DNA from: Thiocapsa bogorovii
GTDB taxonomy: Bacteria; Pseudomonadota; Gammaproteobacteria; Chromatiales; Chromatiaceae
NCBI RefSeq assembly: GCF_021228795.1
Contig: NZ_CP089309.1
Span: 1,426,001 to 1,490,000, forward strand
Direction of reading: 5' to 3'
DNA: 64,000 nucleotides
The position numbers and the translations under genes are program-made. Below are positions 35,916 through 44,085 of the stretch, in pieces. A model generated the notes under the pieces. It was not told the origin of the DNA. It saw only the letters and a program-made list of their open reading frames with translations, and ran no database searches. Position 1 is the first letter of the stretch. Each line of letters starts with the position of its first letter.

Positions 35916-36001
35916 ACCGCGTCGCCTTGGATGCCCTTGATGTGCTCGGTATCTCCCTCCGATACCGACCACGCAGGCCTGGCCCGAAGAACGCGGCTTA
36001 A
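35913..36001. repeat. Family 1 repeat, copy D (single unit)
   Basis: A single unit with ends TAAACCGCG (35913-35921) and CGCGGCTTA (35992-36000), lying between two convergent genes. The left TAA is the stop of the deacetylase gene. The right end, read on the minus strand as TAA-GCC-GCG, supplies the stop of the phosphatase gene (35998-36000). The middle contains CGGTATC (about 35948) facing GATACCG (about 35961), a small hairpin reminiscent of the family 2 ends. Confidence 0.65.
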
Positions 36002-36504
36002 CGCAGATGCCGCTGCAGCAGGTCTTCCAGAAGGCCTTGAGACGCCGCCTCGACCAGATCGAAGACCTGATCGAAACCGCCTGCCCCGCCATAGTAGGGA
36101 TCGGGTACGTCCCGGACCCCGAGATCGGGCGCGAACTCCATAAAGAGCCGCAGCTTGGACTCCATCCCCGCGGGGCAAAAACCCGATAGGATGCGGTAGT
36201 TGTCTCGATCCATCGCCAACACATAGTCGAAGGACTCGAAATCGGAGCGCTCGGCGAGCCGGGCACGCAGATCGCCGATATCGATTCCGCGCTCGAGCGC
36301 TGTCGCACGCGCCCGCCGATCGGGCGGCTCGCCGACGTGATAGGCGTGTGTGCCGGCGGAATCGATCTCCACGCAATGCGACAGGCCGCGCTCGACGACC
36401 AGCTTCCGAAAGACGCCGTGCGCCGTCGGAGAGCGACAGATATTGCCCATGCACACGAAAAGCACCCTGACCTTCTGCGACTCAGTCTGTTTCGATTCAC
36501 TCAT
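35998..36504 (-). CDS. Low-molecular-weight protein tyrosine phosphatase
   Basis: A 168-residue protein. The P-loop VCMGNICRSP (about 17-26) holds the nucleophile Cys and Arg (CxxxxxR), and the general acid Asp lies in VPDPYYGG near 138-145. These are the hallmarks of LMW-PTPases, which in bacteria often reverse tyrosine-kinase control of exopolysaccharide export. Its location beside a glycosyltransferase/deacetylase group fits that use, but no tyrosine kinase gene is in view. The start at 36504 (MSESKQ) places the P-loop at the usual distance; the open frame upstream of it crosses a family 2 inverted repeat and is not coding. The stop codon lies in a family 1 repeat end. Confidence 0.88.
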   Translation of the reverse strand: MSESKQTESQKVRVLFVCMGNICRSPTAHGVFRKLVVERGLSHCVEIDSAGTHAYHVGEPPDRRARATALERGIDIGDLRARLAERSDFESFDYVLAMDRDNYRILSGFCPAGMESKLRLFMEFAPDLGVRDVPDPYYGGAGGFDQVFDLVEAASQGLLEDLLQRHLR

Positions 36505-36545
36505 GATGGTCTCGGCCCGACGAAATCGATCATGGCTGGTATGAT

Positions 36546-36610
36546 ATACCGAGCGCGCACGGGATTTTCGGAAAGCAAGCTGCGGCGAAAAACCTACCCG
36601 CGCTCGGTAT
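36546..36610. repeat. Family 2 inverted repeat, copy 2
   Basis: ATACCGAGCGCG (36546-36557) and CGCGCTCGGTAT (36599-36610) form a perfect 12-bp inverted repeat. Just inside, GGGATTTTCG on the left is mirrored by CGAAAAACC on the right, so the stem continues imperfectly to a loop of about 14 bases. The ends match the element at 9518-9639. It lies between the divergent phosphatase and SPOR genes, 42 bp from the phosphatase ATG. Confidence 0.65.
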
Positions 36611-36743
36611 CGACCGGCCTCACACGAACATTTCGGTGCATTGCCGATCCTGCGCAAGGCGCTGCCGCGTCCGGGCCCCGGCGGCGTGAGATCGAGGCCG
36701 CAGGTCAACTCGAGCATCGCTTTCACTGAAGGACTCGGCTCCC

Positions 36744-37889
36744 ATGGAGAACACGCCAGACACGGCCGCTTTGGCCGATCAGATCGTCTCGCTGGCCGAC
36801 GCGTTGGCGCGCCATCGGCTTGAGTTTCAAGCGGCAGAGAGCTCGCTTGTGACGCGAATCGCGGATGTCGACGACGACCGGCGCCTGACGACGAATCGGC
36901 TGCAGCGCGCGTGGCAGACACATCGCGAAGACATCGACGCCAGACTCAAGCATCAGGCATCGGTCTTCGCCGGAGCGCTCCTCTTGGTCGCCGCGATAAT
37001 GGGTGGTGCCTTGTTCTTGACCTACGGCCAACTGGATTCGGCGCGCCGCGCACTGCTGGACGACGTCGCCCGGTTGCGTGTCGATTACGAGCAGCTCGCT
37101 GCCGTCGCGACTCAGGATGCGGCCCTCCAGGAGAGCTTGGACAGTCTGCGTGCATCGGTTGCAGCCATGTCGGAGTCCTTGCCGCTGCGATCCGAGAGCA
37201 TTGGCCCGCAGCCTCCAACCGTTGAGACGGCACCGACCGAGCCAACCGAAGACAGCCCGGCGATCGCCGCGGAGGAGATTCAGGGCAAGCCGGCAGAAGA
37301 TGCGTCGGCACCGACCGTGCCCGCGGTTCCGGAGTCAATCGCGGCTTCGACAACGCTCCGCGACGAGCTTGCCGAGTCGCCACCGGAAACGCCCCCGGCA
37401 TCCGCGGACCTTGCCGCTGGAGTGACCGAGCCCGTACCCGAGGCACCACCCGAACCCAGCCCGGCAACCGACCTCCAACCGACCGGAGACCCGCTCCCTC
37501 GCGCCGAGGATGCCCCTCCGGAAGATATGGCGTCGACCGCTCGGACCCTCGAGACCGACGCAGAAACGGCGCAGTCGGTCTCGACCCGCATCGCCGAGGA
37601 GTCGGTGATGGTCGGGAATACGCCATTCGCCCTGCAACTGATCGGATTTTATTCGCTCGACGATCTGCTCGATTTCGCGCGCCGCGAAGCGCTGCCGTCC
37701 CGCGTCTACTTCCGCGAAGAGAGCTACCAGGGCCGGCCTTGGTTCGTCCTGATTCACGGCCTCTATGCGGACTATTCCGACGCATCTGCCGCGATCGACA
37801 CGCTGCCGACTCAGCTGGCGATACTCGACACCTGGATCCGAAATTTTCCGCCCGAGACCAGGCTCGGAGTTCTCGACATCGTGCGGTAG
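36744..37889 (+). CDS. SPOR-domain inner-membrane protein
   Basis: A 381-residue protein. An N-terminal cytoplasmic helical part (about 1-70, charged, coiled-coil-like) precedes one membrane helix (ASVFAGALLLVAAIMGGALF, about 73-92), a short periplasmic coiled coil, and a Pro/Glu/Ala-rich disordered stretch (about 150-290). A C-terminal SPOR-like domain (FALQLIGFYSLDDLLDFARR to the end) follows. SPOR domains bind denuded peptidoglycan at division sites. Its layout resembles DamX-type cell-division proteins. It lies 37 bp upstream of the sucrose-phosphate synthase gene and may be cotranscribed with it. Confidence 0.75.
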   Translation: MENTPDTAALADQIVSLADALARHRLEFQAAESSLVTRIADVDDDRRLTTNRLQRAWQTHREDIDARLKHQASVFAGALLLVAAIMGGALFLTYGQLDSARRALLDDVARLRVDYEQLAAVATQDAALQESLDSLRASVAAMSESLPLRSESIGPQPPTVETAPTEPTEDSPAIAAEEIQGKPAEDASAPTVPAVPESIAASTTLRDELAESPPETPPASADLAAGVTEPVPEAPPEPSPATDLQPTGDPLPRAEDAPPEDMASTARTLETDAETAQSVSTRIAEESVMVGNTPFALQLIGFYSLDDLLDFARREALPSRVYFREESYQGRPWFVLIHGLYADYSDASAAIDTLPTQLAILDTWIRNFPPETRLGVLDIVR

Positions 37890-37926
37890 CCGCTTTCGGC
37901 CAGACCGCTTCCAACGGGTGGTACGC

Positions 37927-40083
37927 ATGTACGTTTTGTTGCTCAGCATTCATGGCCTGATTCGCGGACACGACCTCGAGCTGGGTCGCGACGCGGACAC
38001 CGGAGGCCAGACGAAATACGTCGTCGATCTCGCCCGTGCACTGGCCGAGCGAGACGATGTCTCCCGCGTCGACCTGGTCACTCGCCGCGTGGTTGATCCG
38101 GCCGTCAGCCCGGATTATGCCGAACCCACAGAGGTGCTGAGCGAGAAGGCGCGCATCGTCAGGATCGACGCCGGACCCGAGGGCTACATCCCTAAGGAAC
38201 AGCTCTGGGATCATCTCGACGGCTTCGTGGACAACCTCACCGCCTTCCTGCACGACGAAGGTCGGTGGCCGGGGATTATCCATAGCCACTATGCGGACGC
38301 CGGATACGTCGGCGTCCGGCTCTCCAATCTGGCAGGCATTCCCCTGGTCCACACGGGTCATTCATTGGGGCGCGACAAACGCCAGCGCTTGCTTGCTGCC
38401 GGGCTCGACGGCGAGCAGATCGACGCACGCTACAACATGGTGCGTCGGATCGATGCCGAGGAAAGCGTCCTGGGCACGGCGGAGCTCGTGATCACCAGCA
38501 CCTACAACGAGATCGAAGAGCAGTACGCCCTCTACGACTACTACCAACCCGAGCGTATGGTCGTCATCCCGCCGGGTACGGACTTGGTCCAGTTTCATCC
38601 GCCTACGCAGGTTGATCCGCCGATCGGTTTCGCCGCAGACGTGGACCGCTTCCTCGACGCGCCCGACAAGCCTTTGATCTTGGCGCTATCCCGCGCCGAT
38701 CACCGCAAGAATATCGTCGCGCTGCTCGAAGCCTACGGCGAATCGACCCAGCTTCAGGCGCTCGCCAATCTCCTCATCATCGCGGGGAACCGGGACGATA
38801 TTCGCGACCTCGACGAGGGCGCGCGGACCGTTCTGACCGACGTCCTGCTGACCATCGACGCCTACGACCTCTACGGCAAGGTCGCAGCCCCCAAGCATCA
38901 TCGCTCCGAGGAGGTGCCCGAGATCTATCGTCTTGTCGCTCGTTCCGGCGGCGTCTTCATCAATCCGGCCCTGACCGAGCCTTTCGGACTGACCCTCTTG
39001 GAGGCTGCCGCAAGCGGACTGCCGCTGGTCGCTACCGAGAACGGCGGGCCTGTGGACATCATCGGCAACTGCAAGAACGGTCTCTTGATCGACCCCTTGG
39101 ATCGCCAGGCCATGGCCGACGCCCTGATTCGCATCCTGAGCGACGATGGCTTCCGCCGCGAGCTCATCCAAAACGGTCTGACCGCCGTGCGCGACCGCTA
39201 CTCCTGGAAGGCCCACGCCGAGACGTACCGCGAACGGATCGCCCCGCTCACGAAGCGGGCCGAGCCGATTCCGGCCACGCCGCCCTTACGCCGGCGGCTT
39301 ATCTACCGAGACCGCGCCCTCTTCACCGACCTGGATCAGAGCCTGCTCGGCAATAGCGAGGGGGTGCGGCTGTTCATCGAGATGATGCGGGCCAACAAGC
39401 GCTGCGCGAATTTCGGGATCGCGACCGGCCGCCGACTCGACACACTCCTCATCGAGCTCAAGCGCCACGGCATCCCGATTCCCGACGTGATGATCACCAG
39501 CCTCGGGACCGAGATCCATTACAGTGCCGCCCTGGTCGTCGACGACTTCTGGAGCGACCATGCGGACCATCTGTGGAATCCTCGGGTGGTCCGCCGCGCC
39601 CTGGAGGATGTGCCGGGTCTCGTTCCCCAACGCAGGACCGAGCAGAGTCGCTTCAAAATCTCCTACCACTACGACCCAAACGTGGCCCCGCCGGTCGAGG
39701 AGATCACCACCCTGCTGCGCACCCGCGAGCTGACGGTGAACGTCATTCACGCCTTCGGGCAGTTCCTCGACGTCGTGCCGATCCGCGCCAGCAAAGGGCA
39801 GGCGCTGCGGTATGTGGCCCATCGCTTCGGGATCCCGCTCGAGCACATCCTCGTCGCCGGAGGCTCGGGTGCGGACGAAGACATGATGCGCGGCAACACG
39901 CTCGCGGTCGTGGTCGCGAACCGTCACCATGAGGAGCTTTCGCGGCTCGTGGAGATGGACAACATCTATTTCGCCCGAGAGGCCCACGCGTTGGGCATCC
40001 TGGAAGCCATCGATCACTACGACTTCTTCGCGAGTTGTCGTGTGCCCGAGACGGCTGCGAATACATCAGGTATTGCGTCATGA
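37927..40083 (+). CDS. Sucrose-phosphate synthase with C-terminal HAD domain
   Basis: A 718-residue protein. Residues 1-450 are a GT4 glycosyltransferase of the sucrose-phosphate synthase type: GRDADTGGQTKYVVDLARAL near the start, HSHYADAGYVG, RRIDAEESVLGTAELVITST, and E-x7-E in EPFGLTLLEAAASGLP. Residues from about 460 are a sucrose-phosphatase-like HAD domain. That domain keeps the DLDQS nucleophile motif but has GGSGADED where active phosphatases have GDSGND, so it is probably not catalytic. It makes sucrose-6-phosphate from UDP-glucose and fructose-6-phosphate. The ATG at 37927 gives the canonical N-terminus. Its stop overlaps the start of the separate phosphatase gene (ATGA). The order synthase, phosphatase, fructokinase, amylosucrase is the one described in methanotrophs. 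Confidence 0.93.
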   Translation: MYVLLLSIHGLIRGHDLELGRDADTGGQTKYVVDLARALAERDDVSRVDLVTRRVVDPAVSPDYAEPTEVLSEKARIVRIDAGPEGYIPKEQLWDHLDGFVDNLTAFLHDEGRWPGIIHSHYADAGYVGVRLSNLAGIPLVHTGHSLGRDKRQRLLAAGLDGEQIDARYNMVRRIDAEESVLGTAELVITSTYNEIEEQYALYDYYQPERMVVIPPGTDLVQFHPPTQVDPPIGFAADVDRFLDAPDKPLILALSRADHRKNIVALLEAYGESTQLQALANLLIIAGNRDDIRDLDEGARTVLTDVLLTIDAYDLYGKVAAPKHHRSEEVPEIYRLVARSGGVFINPALTEPFGLTLLEAAASGLPLVATENGGPVDIIGNCKNGLLIDPLDRQAMADALIRILSDDGFRRELIQNGLTAVRDRYSWKAHAETYRERIAPLTKRAEPIPATPPLRRRLIYRDRALFTDLDQSLLGNSEGVRLFIEMMRANKRCANFGIATGRRLDTLLIELKRHGIPIPDVMITSLGTEIHYSAALVVDDFWSDHADHLWNPRVVRRALEDVPGLVPQRRTEQSRFKISYHYDPNVAPPVEEITTLLRTRELTVNVIHAFGQFLDVVPIRASKGQALRYVAHRFGIPLEHILVAGGSGADEDMMRGNTLAVVVANRHHEELSRLVEMDNIYFAREAHALGILEAIDHYDFFASCRVPETAANTSGIAS

Positions 40084-40919
40084 AGCCACTGTTGCTCTGC
40101 ACGGATCTCGACCGCACCCTCATCCCCAACGGCGCAGAGCCCGAGTCGCTCGACGCACGCCCGCGCTTTCGGCGCTTCGTGTCGCGACCGGAGGTGACGC
40201 TCGTGTACGTCACGGGCCGCCATCAAGCACTGGTGCGCGAGGCGATCGCCGAGTACGACCTGCCCGTTCCCGATACGGTCATCGGCGACGTCGGGACCAG
40301 CATCTTCAGGGTCACGGCGAGCGACTGGGAGCCGTTCGCGGACTGGCACGAGGAGATCGGTCGCGACTGGGGCGGCGTCGGTCGCGATCGACTCGCCGAG
40401 CGCTTCGCCGATCTCGAGATCATGCGGCTTCAGGAGCCGGAGAAGCAGGCGCCCTTCAAGCTCAGCTACTATGCCCCTGCCGACACCGACAGCGGTGCGC
40501 TTAAGTCCGAGCTGGAAGCCCGCCTGGTCTCGCTGGGGGTGAACGCCAGCCTGATCTGGAGCATCGACGAGGCGGCAGACATCGGATTGCTGGACGTGCT
40601 GCCCGCAGGGGCGACCAAATATCACGCCGTGGACTTTTTGATGCGCCGCCTCGGTCACGACGAGACGACGACCGTCTTTGCCGGCGACAGTGGCAACGAC
40701 CTCGAGGTCTTGGTCAGCCCGATTCCTTCGGTGCTGGTCGCCAACGGTCACCCCGAGGTGCGGGAGCAGGCGCTGCGCCTTGCAGCAGCCAACGGACAGT
40801 CGGAGCGTCTCTACTGCGCACAGGGTGGCTGGTCCGGGATGAACGGAAACTACAGCGCGGGTATCCTCGAAGGTATTGCCCATTTTCGGCCGGATCTCGC
40901 GACCGAACCGACGAGATAG
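40080..40919 (+). CDS. Sucrose-6-phosphate phosphatase (HAD-IIB)
   Basis: A 279-residue HAD-IIB phosphatase with complete motifs: LLLCTDLDRTLIP (Asp9, Asp11), VYVTGRH (motif II), a Lys in PAGATKYHAV (motif III), and FAGDSGNDLEVL (motif IV). The C-terminal GNYSAGILEGIAHF segment is typical of sucrose phosphatases, which remove phosphate from sucrose-6-phosphate and so drive synthesis forward. It overlaps the synthase gene by four bases and is followed by the fructokinase gene after ten. Contrast with the HAD tail of the synthase, whose motif IV is degraded. Confidence 0.92.
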   Translation: MKPLLLCTDLDRTLIPNGAEPESLDARPRFRRFVSRPEVTLVYVTGRHQALVREAIAEYDLPVPDTVIGDVGTSIFRVTASDWEPFADWHEEIGRDWGGVGRDRLAERFADLEIMRLQEPEKQAPFKLSYYAPADTDSGALKSELEARLVSLGVNASLIWSIDEAADIGLLDVLPAGATKYHAVDFLMRRLGHDETTTVFAGDSGNDLEVLVSPIPSVLVANGHPEVREQALRLAAANGQSERLYCAQGGWSGMNGNYSAGILEGIAHFRPDLATEPTR

Positions 40920-40929
40920 GAGCCAGCCC

Positions 40930-41850
40930 ATGTCAGATTTGTCAGCCGAGCAACCGATCGTCGACATCTTCGGCGAGGTCCTCTTTGACTGCTTCCCCGG
41001 AGGTCGACGCGTCCTCGGCGGAGCGCCTTTCAACGTCGCCTGGCATCTGCGCGCCTTCGGGACATCGCCACGACTGATCAGTTCGGTCGGCGACGACCCG
41101 GAAGGCAAACAGGTGCGCCGCGCGATGCAGGACTGGGGGATGGACACGAGCACCCTGCAAACCGATCCGGATCATGCCACCGGCGAGGTGCGGATCACGC
41201 TCGAGGAGGGCGAGCCGACCTACGACATCATTCCCGATCGCGCCTTCGACCATATCCGCACCGTCGACCTTCCGCCGGCCGGGGAGCTGCTCTATCACGG
41301 CACGCTGGCCCTGCGCCGCCCCGTCTCCGCCGCGGCGCTGAAGGCGCTCAAGGCACGCGGCCACGGCATACGCTTCCTCGACGTGAATCTTCGCGACCCC
41401 TGGTGGTCTGCCGACGAGACCCGCGCACTGTTGCAGGATGCCGACTGGGTCAAGCTCAACCGCGGCGAGCTGACCCTCCTGGCGGACGGCTCCGGCGCGA
41501 ACACCGAAGACATCGATGATGCGCAGCTCACGCTACTGGCGTCGGCATTCCTTGCCCGACACGACCTGACCGGGCTCGTCGTCACACTCGGCGGCGACGG
41601 TGCCTTCGCACTCGGCCGCGAGACCTCGCCGGTGCGCGTCGCTCCGGCACCCGCGCTCACGGTCAAGGACACGGTCGGCGCGGGCGACGCCTTCGCCTCC
41701 GTGCTCATCCTCGGCATCGTTCGACGCTGGCCGCTCGAGGCGACCCTGGAGCGGGCTCAATCTTTCGCCTCTCGCATCGTCGAGCAGCATGGCGCAACGG
41801 CTGCCGATCCCGCACTCTATCGGCCTTACCTCGATCAATGGGGTATTTGA
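40930..41850 (+). CDS. PfkB-family fructokinase
   Basis: A 306-residue PfkB sugar kinase. The N-terminal signature includes VLGGAPFNVAWHLRAFG (substrate-binding Gly residues), then VGDDPEGKQVRRAM, NLRDPWWS, and the C-terminal ATP/catalytic motif DTVGAGDAFASVLILG with the catalytic base Asp in GAGD. In this cluster it would phosphorylate the fructose released by amylosucrase, as FruK does in methanotroph sucrose clusters. AGGAG lies eight bases before the ATG. The stop TGA (41848-41850) is also the start of a family 1 repeat (TGAACCGCG) that separates this gene from amylosucrase. Confidence 0.9.
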   Translation: MSDLSAEQPIVDIFGEVLFDCFPGGRRVLGGAPFNVAWHLRAFGTSPRLISSVGDDPEGKQVRRAMQDWGMDTSTLQTDPDHATGEVRITLEEGEPTYDIIPDRAFDHIRTVDLPPAGELLYHGTLALRRPVSAAALKALKARGHGIRFLDVNLRDPWWSADETRALLQDADWVKLNRGELTLLADGSGANTEDIDDAQLTLLASAFLARHDLTGLVVTLGGDGAFALGRETSPVRVAPAPALTVKDTVGAGDAFASVLILGIVRRWPLEATLERAQSFASRIVEQHGATAADPALYRPYLDQWGI

Positions 41851-42043
41851 ACCGCGATCAACAGTTCATGCGCGGATCGCCACCCACCGACAGCGGTCAC
41901 TCCCTTGCAAGGATCGGCGCCGCGCGGTTCAAAGATTCAAATACTTAAATGATTTTGAACTGCGTCTCCGCCGAGACGATGGGTGGCCGCCAGACCCACA
42001 AAAAACAATTCACAGCACTCACAGACTCCGGACGCAGTTCAAA
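41846..42043. repeat. Family 1 repeat, copy E (doublet)
   Basis: Unit 1 runs from TTTGAACCGCG (41846-41856) to CGCGGTTCAAA (41923-41933). The linker is GATTCAAATACTTAAATGA. Unit 2 runs from TTTTGAACTGCGTC (41953-41966) to GACGCAGTTCAAA (42031-42043). Both units have matching compensatory ends: GAACTGCG in the left arm of unit 2 pairs with CGCAGTTC in the right arm. The element fills the whole gap between fructokinase and amylosucrase: its left TGA is the kinase stop, and its last A is the first base of the amylosucrase ATG. Confidence 0.8.
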
Positions 42044-44037
42044 TGTACGAACAGGTTTCACACGCCCTTCTCAACGACATTCTCGATGAATTCGACCGCG
42101 AGATCTGTCGCGAGGATCTTCGGCACTTCTACACACGCCTCGGCGCCAATTTCTACGCCATCCATTCGCTGTTTTTCCATCTCTACGGTCATCGCGAAGA
42201 CTTCAAGGCTCAGATGGTGCACCTCACCGAGCGTCTTGCTCGAGCCTATATCGACCGCCCGGCGGCGCTCAAGCAGGTCGACATGGCGCGCGAGGAGGAC
42301 CACAACTGGTTCCTGAGCCAACAATGGGTCGGCATGGCGCTGTATTCGGACGGATTCGCCGGCAACCTGCAGGGACTCAACGAGCACCTGCCCTACCTGC
42401 AAGAGCTCGGCGTCAACATTGTTCATGTGATGCCGATCCTCAAATGCCCGCAAGGCGCGAGCGACGGCGGCTACGCGGTCAGCGACTTCCGCGACATCGA
42501 CCCGCGTGCCGGCACTGTCGAGGACGTCCGGGTACTCGCGGACTCCATGCGTCAGCGGGGCATGTTGCTCACGCTCGATGTGGTGGTGAATCACACCTCC
42601 AACGAACATGAATGGGCGCAGCGCGCCCGCGAAGGCGATCCGGATTACCAAAACCTGTATTACTGCTTCCCCAACCGCGACGTCCCCGACATGTTCGAGG
42701 CGACGATGCCCGAGATCTTCCCGGAGAACGCCCCGGGCAACTTCACCTGGGACGAGGAGATGGGCAAGTGGGTGATGACGGTCTTCAACAACTATCAATG
42801 GGATCTGAACTATTCCAACCCTGCCGTCTTCATCGAGATGCTCGATATCATCCTCTTCTGGGCCAACCAGGGGGCGGACATCGTGCGGTTGGACGCGGTC
42901 GCCTTCCTCTGGAAGAAGATCGGTACGACCTCGCAAAACGAGCGCGAGGCGCACCTGATCCTGCAACTCATGAAGGACTGCTGCCAGGTCACGGCGCCGG
43001 GCGTGCTCTTCATCGCCGAGGCGATCGTGGCCCCATCGGAGATCATCAAATACTTCGGCGAGGATGCAGTCATCGCCAAGGAATGCGAGATCGCCTACAA
43101 CGCCACCTTCATGGCCCTGCTTTGGGACGCCGTCGCGACCAAAAACGCCAAACTCCTCAATCAGGGCATCAAGAGCCTGCCGAACAAGCTCGATCGAGCG
43201 ACCTGGTTGAATTACCTACGGTGTCACGACGACATCGGCTTGGGTTTCGACGACGCCGACATCCGCGCATGCGACTACGACCCCTACTCGCACCGTCGTT
43301 TTCTGGTGGATTGGTATACCGGCGCCTTCGAGGGCTCCCCGGCGCGCGGGAGGCCGTTCGGCGTCAACCTCAAGACCGGCGATGCCCGCATTGCCGGCGC
43401 GCTCGCATCGCTCGCGGGTCTGGAATCGGCACTCGAGGCCGAGGATCAGCATGCGATCGATCAGGTTGTGGATCTCATCCTGATGCTGCACGCCATGATC
43501 CTCTCGTTCGGCGGCATCCCCCTGCTCTGGTACGGAGACGAGATCGGCACGCTCAACGACAACTCCTTCCTCAACGACACGCACAAGGCGAGCGACGCGC
43601 GCTGGATCCATCGTCCACGGATCGACTGGGCGCGCGCAGAACGACGTCATATCAGCGGGACCGTCGAACGCAGCCTTTTCGACGGCCTGAAACGGCTCAT
43701 CGCCGTGCGCAAGGACACGCCGGCATTCGCCGACTTCAACAACCGCGAGCTCATCGACGTCGAGAATCCGCATCTCTTCGTCTTTCTGCGCACCCATCCG
43801 AGCCTGGCCGCCAACTCGGTCTTGGTCGCGGCGAACTTCGACGCCAAACCTCAATATCTGGATCTCGACACCCTGAATCGACGCGGCCTCTTTCGTTACG
43901 GACAGATCATCGATCTGGCCTCGGGCGAATCACCCGCCGTCTTCAACAACCGGGTGGTGGTCCCGCCCTACCATTTTTACTGGCTGTCCAACCAACGCCC
44001 GGGGGCGTTCTTCGACGGAAGCCCGCTCCGAAGCTGA
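42043..44037 (+). CDS. ams: Amylosucrase (GH13)
   Basis: A 664-residue enzyme close in length to Neisseria polysaccharea amylosucrase. Helical N-terminal domain, then a GH13 barrel with LDVVVNHTSNEHEW, the nucleophile Asp in IVRLDAVAFLWK (about 284), the acid/base Glu in LFIAEAIV (about 326) and the transition-state Asp in RCHDDIG (about 395). The QWDLNYSNP and EGSPARGRPFG segments are amylosucrase-like. It turns sucrose into an alpha-1,4-glucan plus fructose, linking the sucrose pool to glycogen. An upstream in-frame start at 41983 lies in the repeat and would add 20 residues without family similarity. The ATG at 42043 sits exactly at the repeat border with no clear Shine-Dalgarno. Confidence 0.93.
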   Translation: MYEQVSHALLNDILDEFDREICREDLRHFYTRLGANFYAIHSLFFHLYGHREDFKAQMVHLTERLARAYIDRPAALKQVDMAREEDHNWFLSQQWVGMALYSDGFAGNLQGLNEHLPYLQELGVNIVHVMPILKCPQGASDGGYAVSDFRDIDPRAGTVEDVRVLADSMRQRGMLLTLDVVVNHTSNEHEWAQRAREGDPDYQNLYYCFPNRDVPDMFEATMPEIFPENAPGNFTWDEEMGKWVMTVFNNYQWDLNYSNPAVFIEMLDIILFWANQGADIVRLDAVAFLWKKIGTTSQNEREAHLILQLMKDCCQVTAPGVLFIAEAIVAPSEIIKYFGEDAVIAKECEIAYNATFMALLWDAVATKNAKLLNQGIKSLPNKLDRATWLNYLRCHDDIGLGFDDADIRACDYDPYSHRRFLVDWYTGAFEGSPARGRPFGVNLKTGDARIAGALASLAGLESALEAEDQHAIDQVVDLILMLHAMILSFGGIPLLWYGDEIGTLNDNSFLNDTHKASDARWIHRPRIDWARAERRHISGTVERSLFDGLKRLIAVRKDTPAFADFNNRELIDVENPHLFVFLRTHPSLAANSVLVAANFDAKPQYLDLDTLNRRGLFRYGQIIDLASGESPAVFNNRVVVPPYHFYWLSNQRPGAFFDGSPLRS

Positions 44038-44085
44038 TCGGACCGCGTCTTCGGGGCGGATGGATCGATACGTCGGGATCCTCGC

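Noticed and set aside
35913-36001. Simple bidirectional terminator between convergent genes
   Set aside because: The ends match the dispersed family exactly and there are no T runs, so a repeat unit explains it better; a terminator role remains possible.
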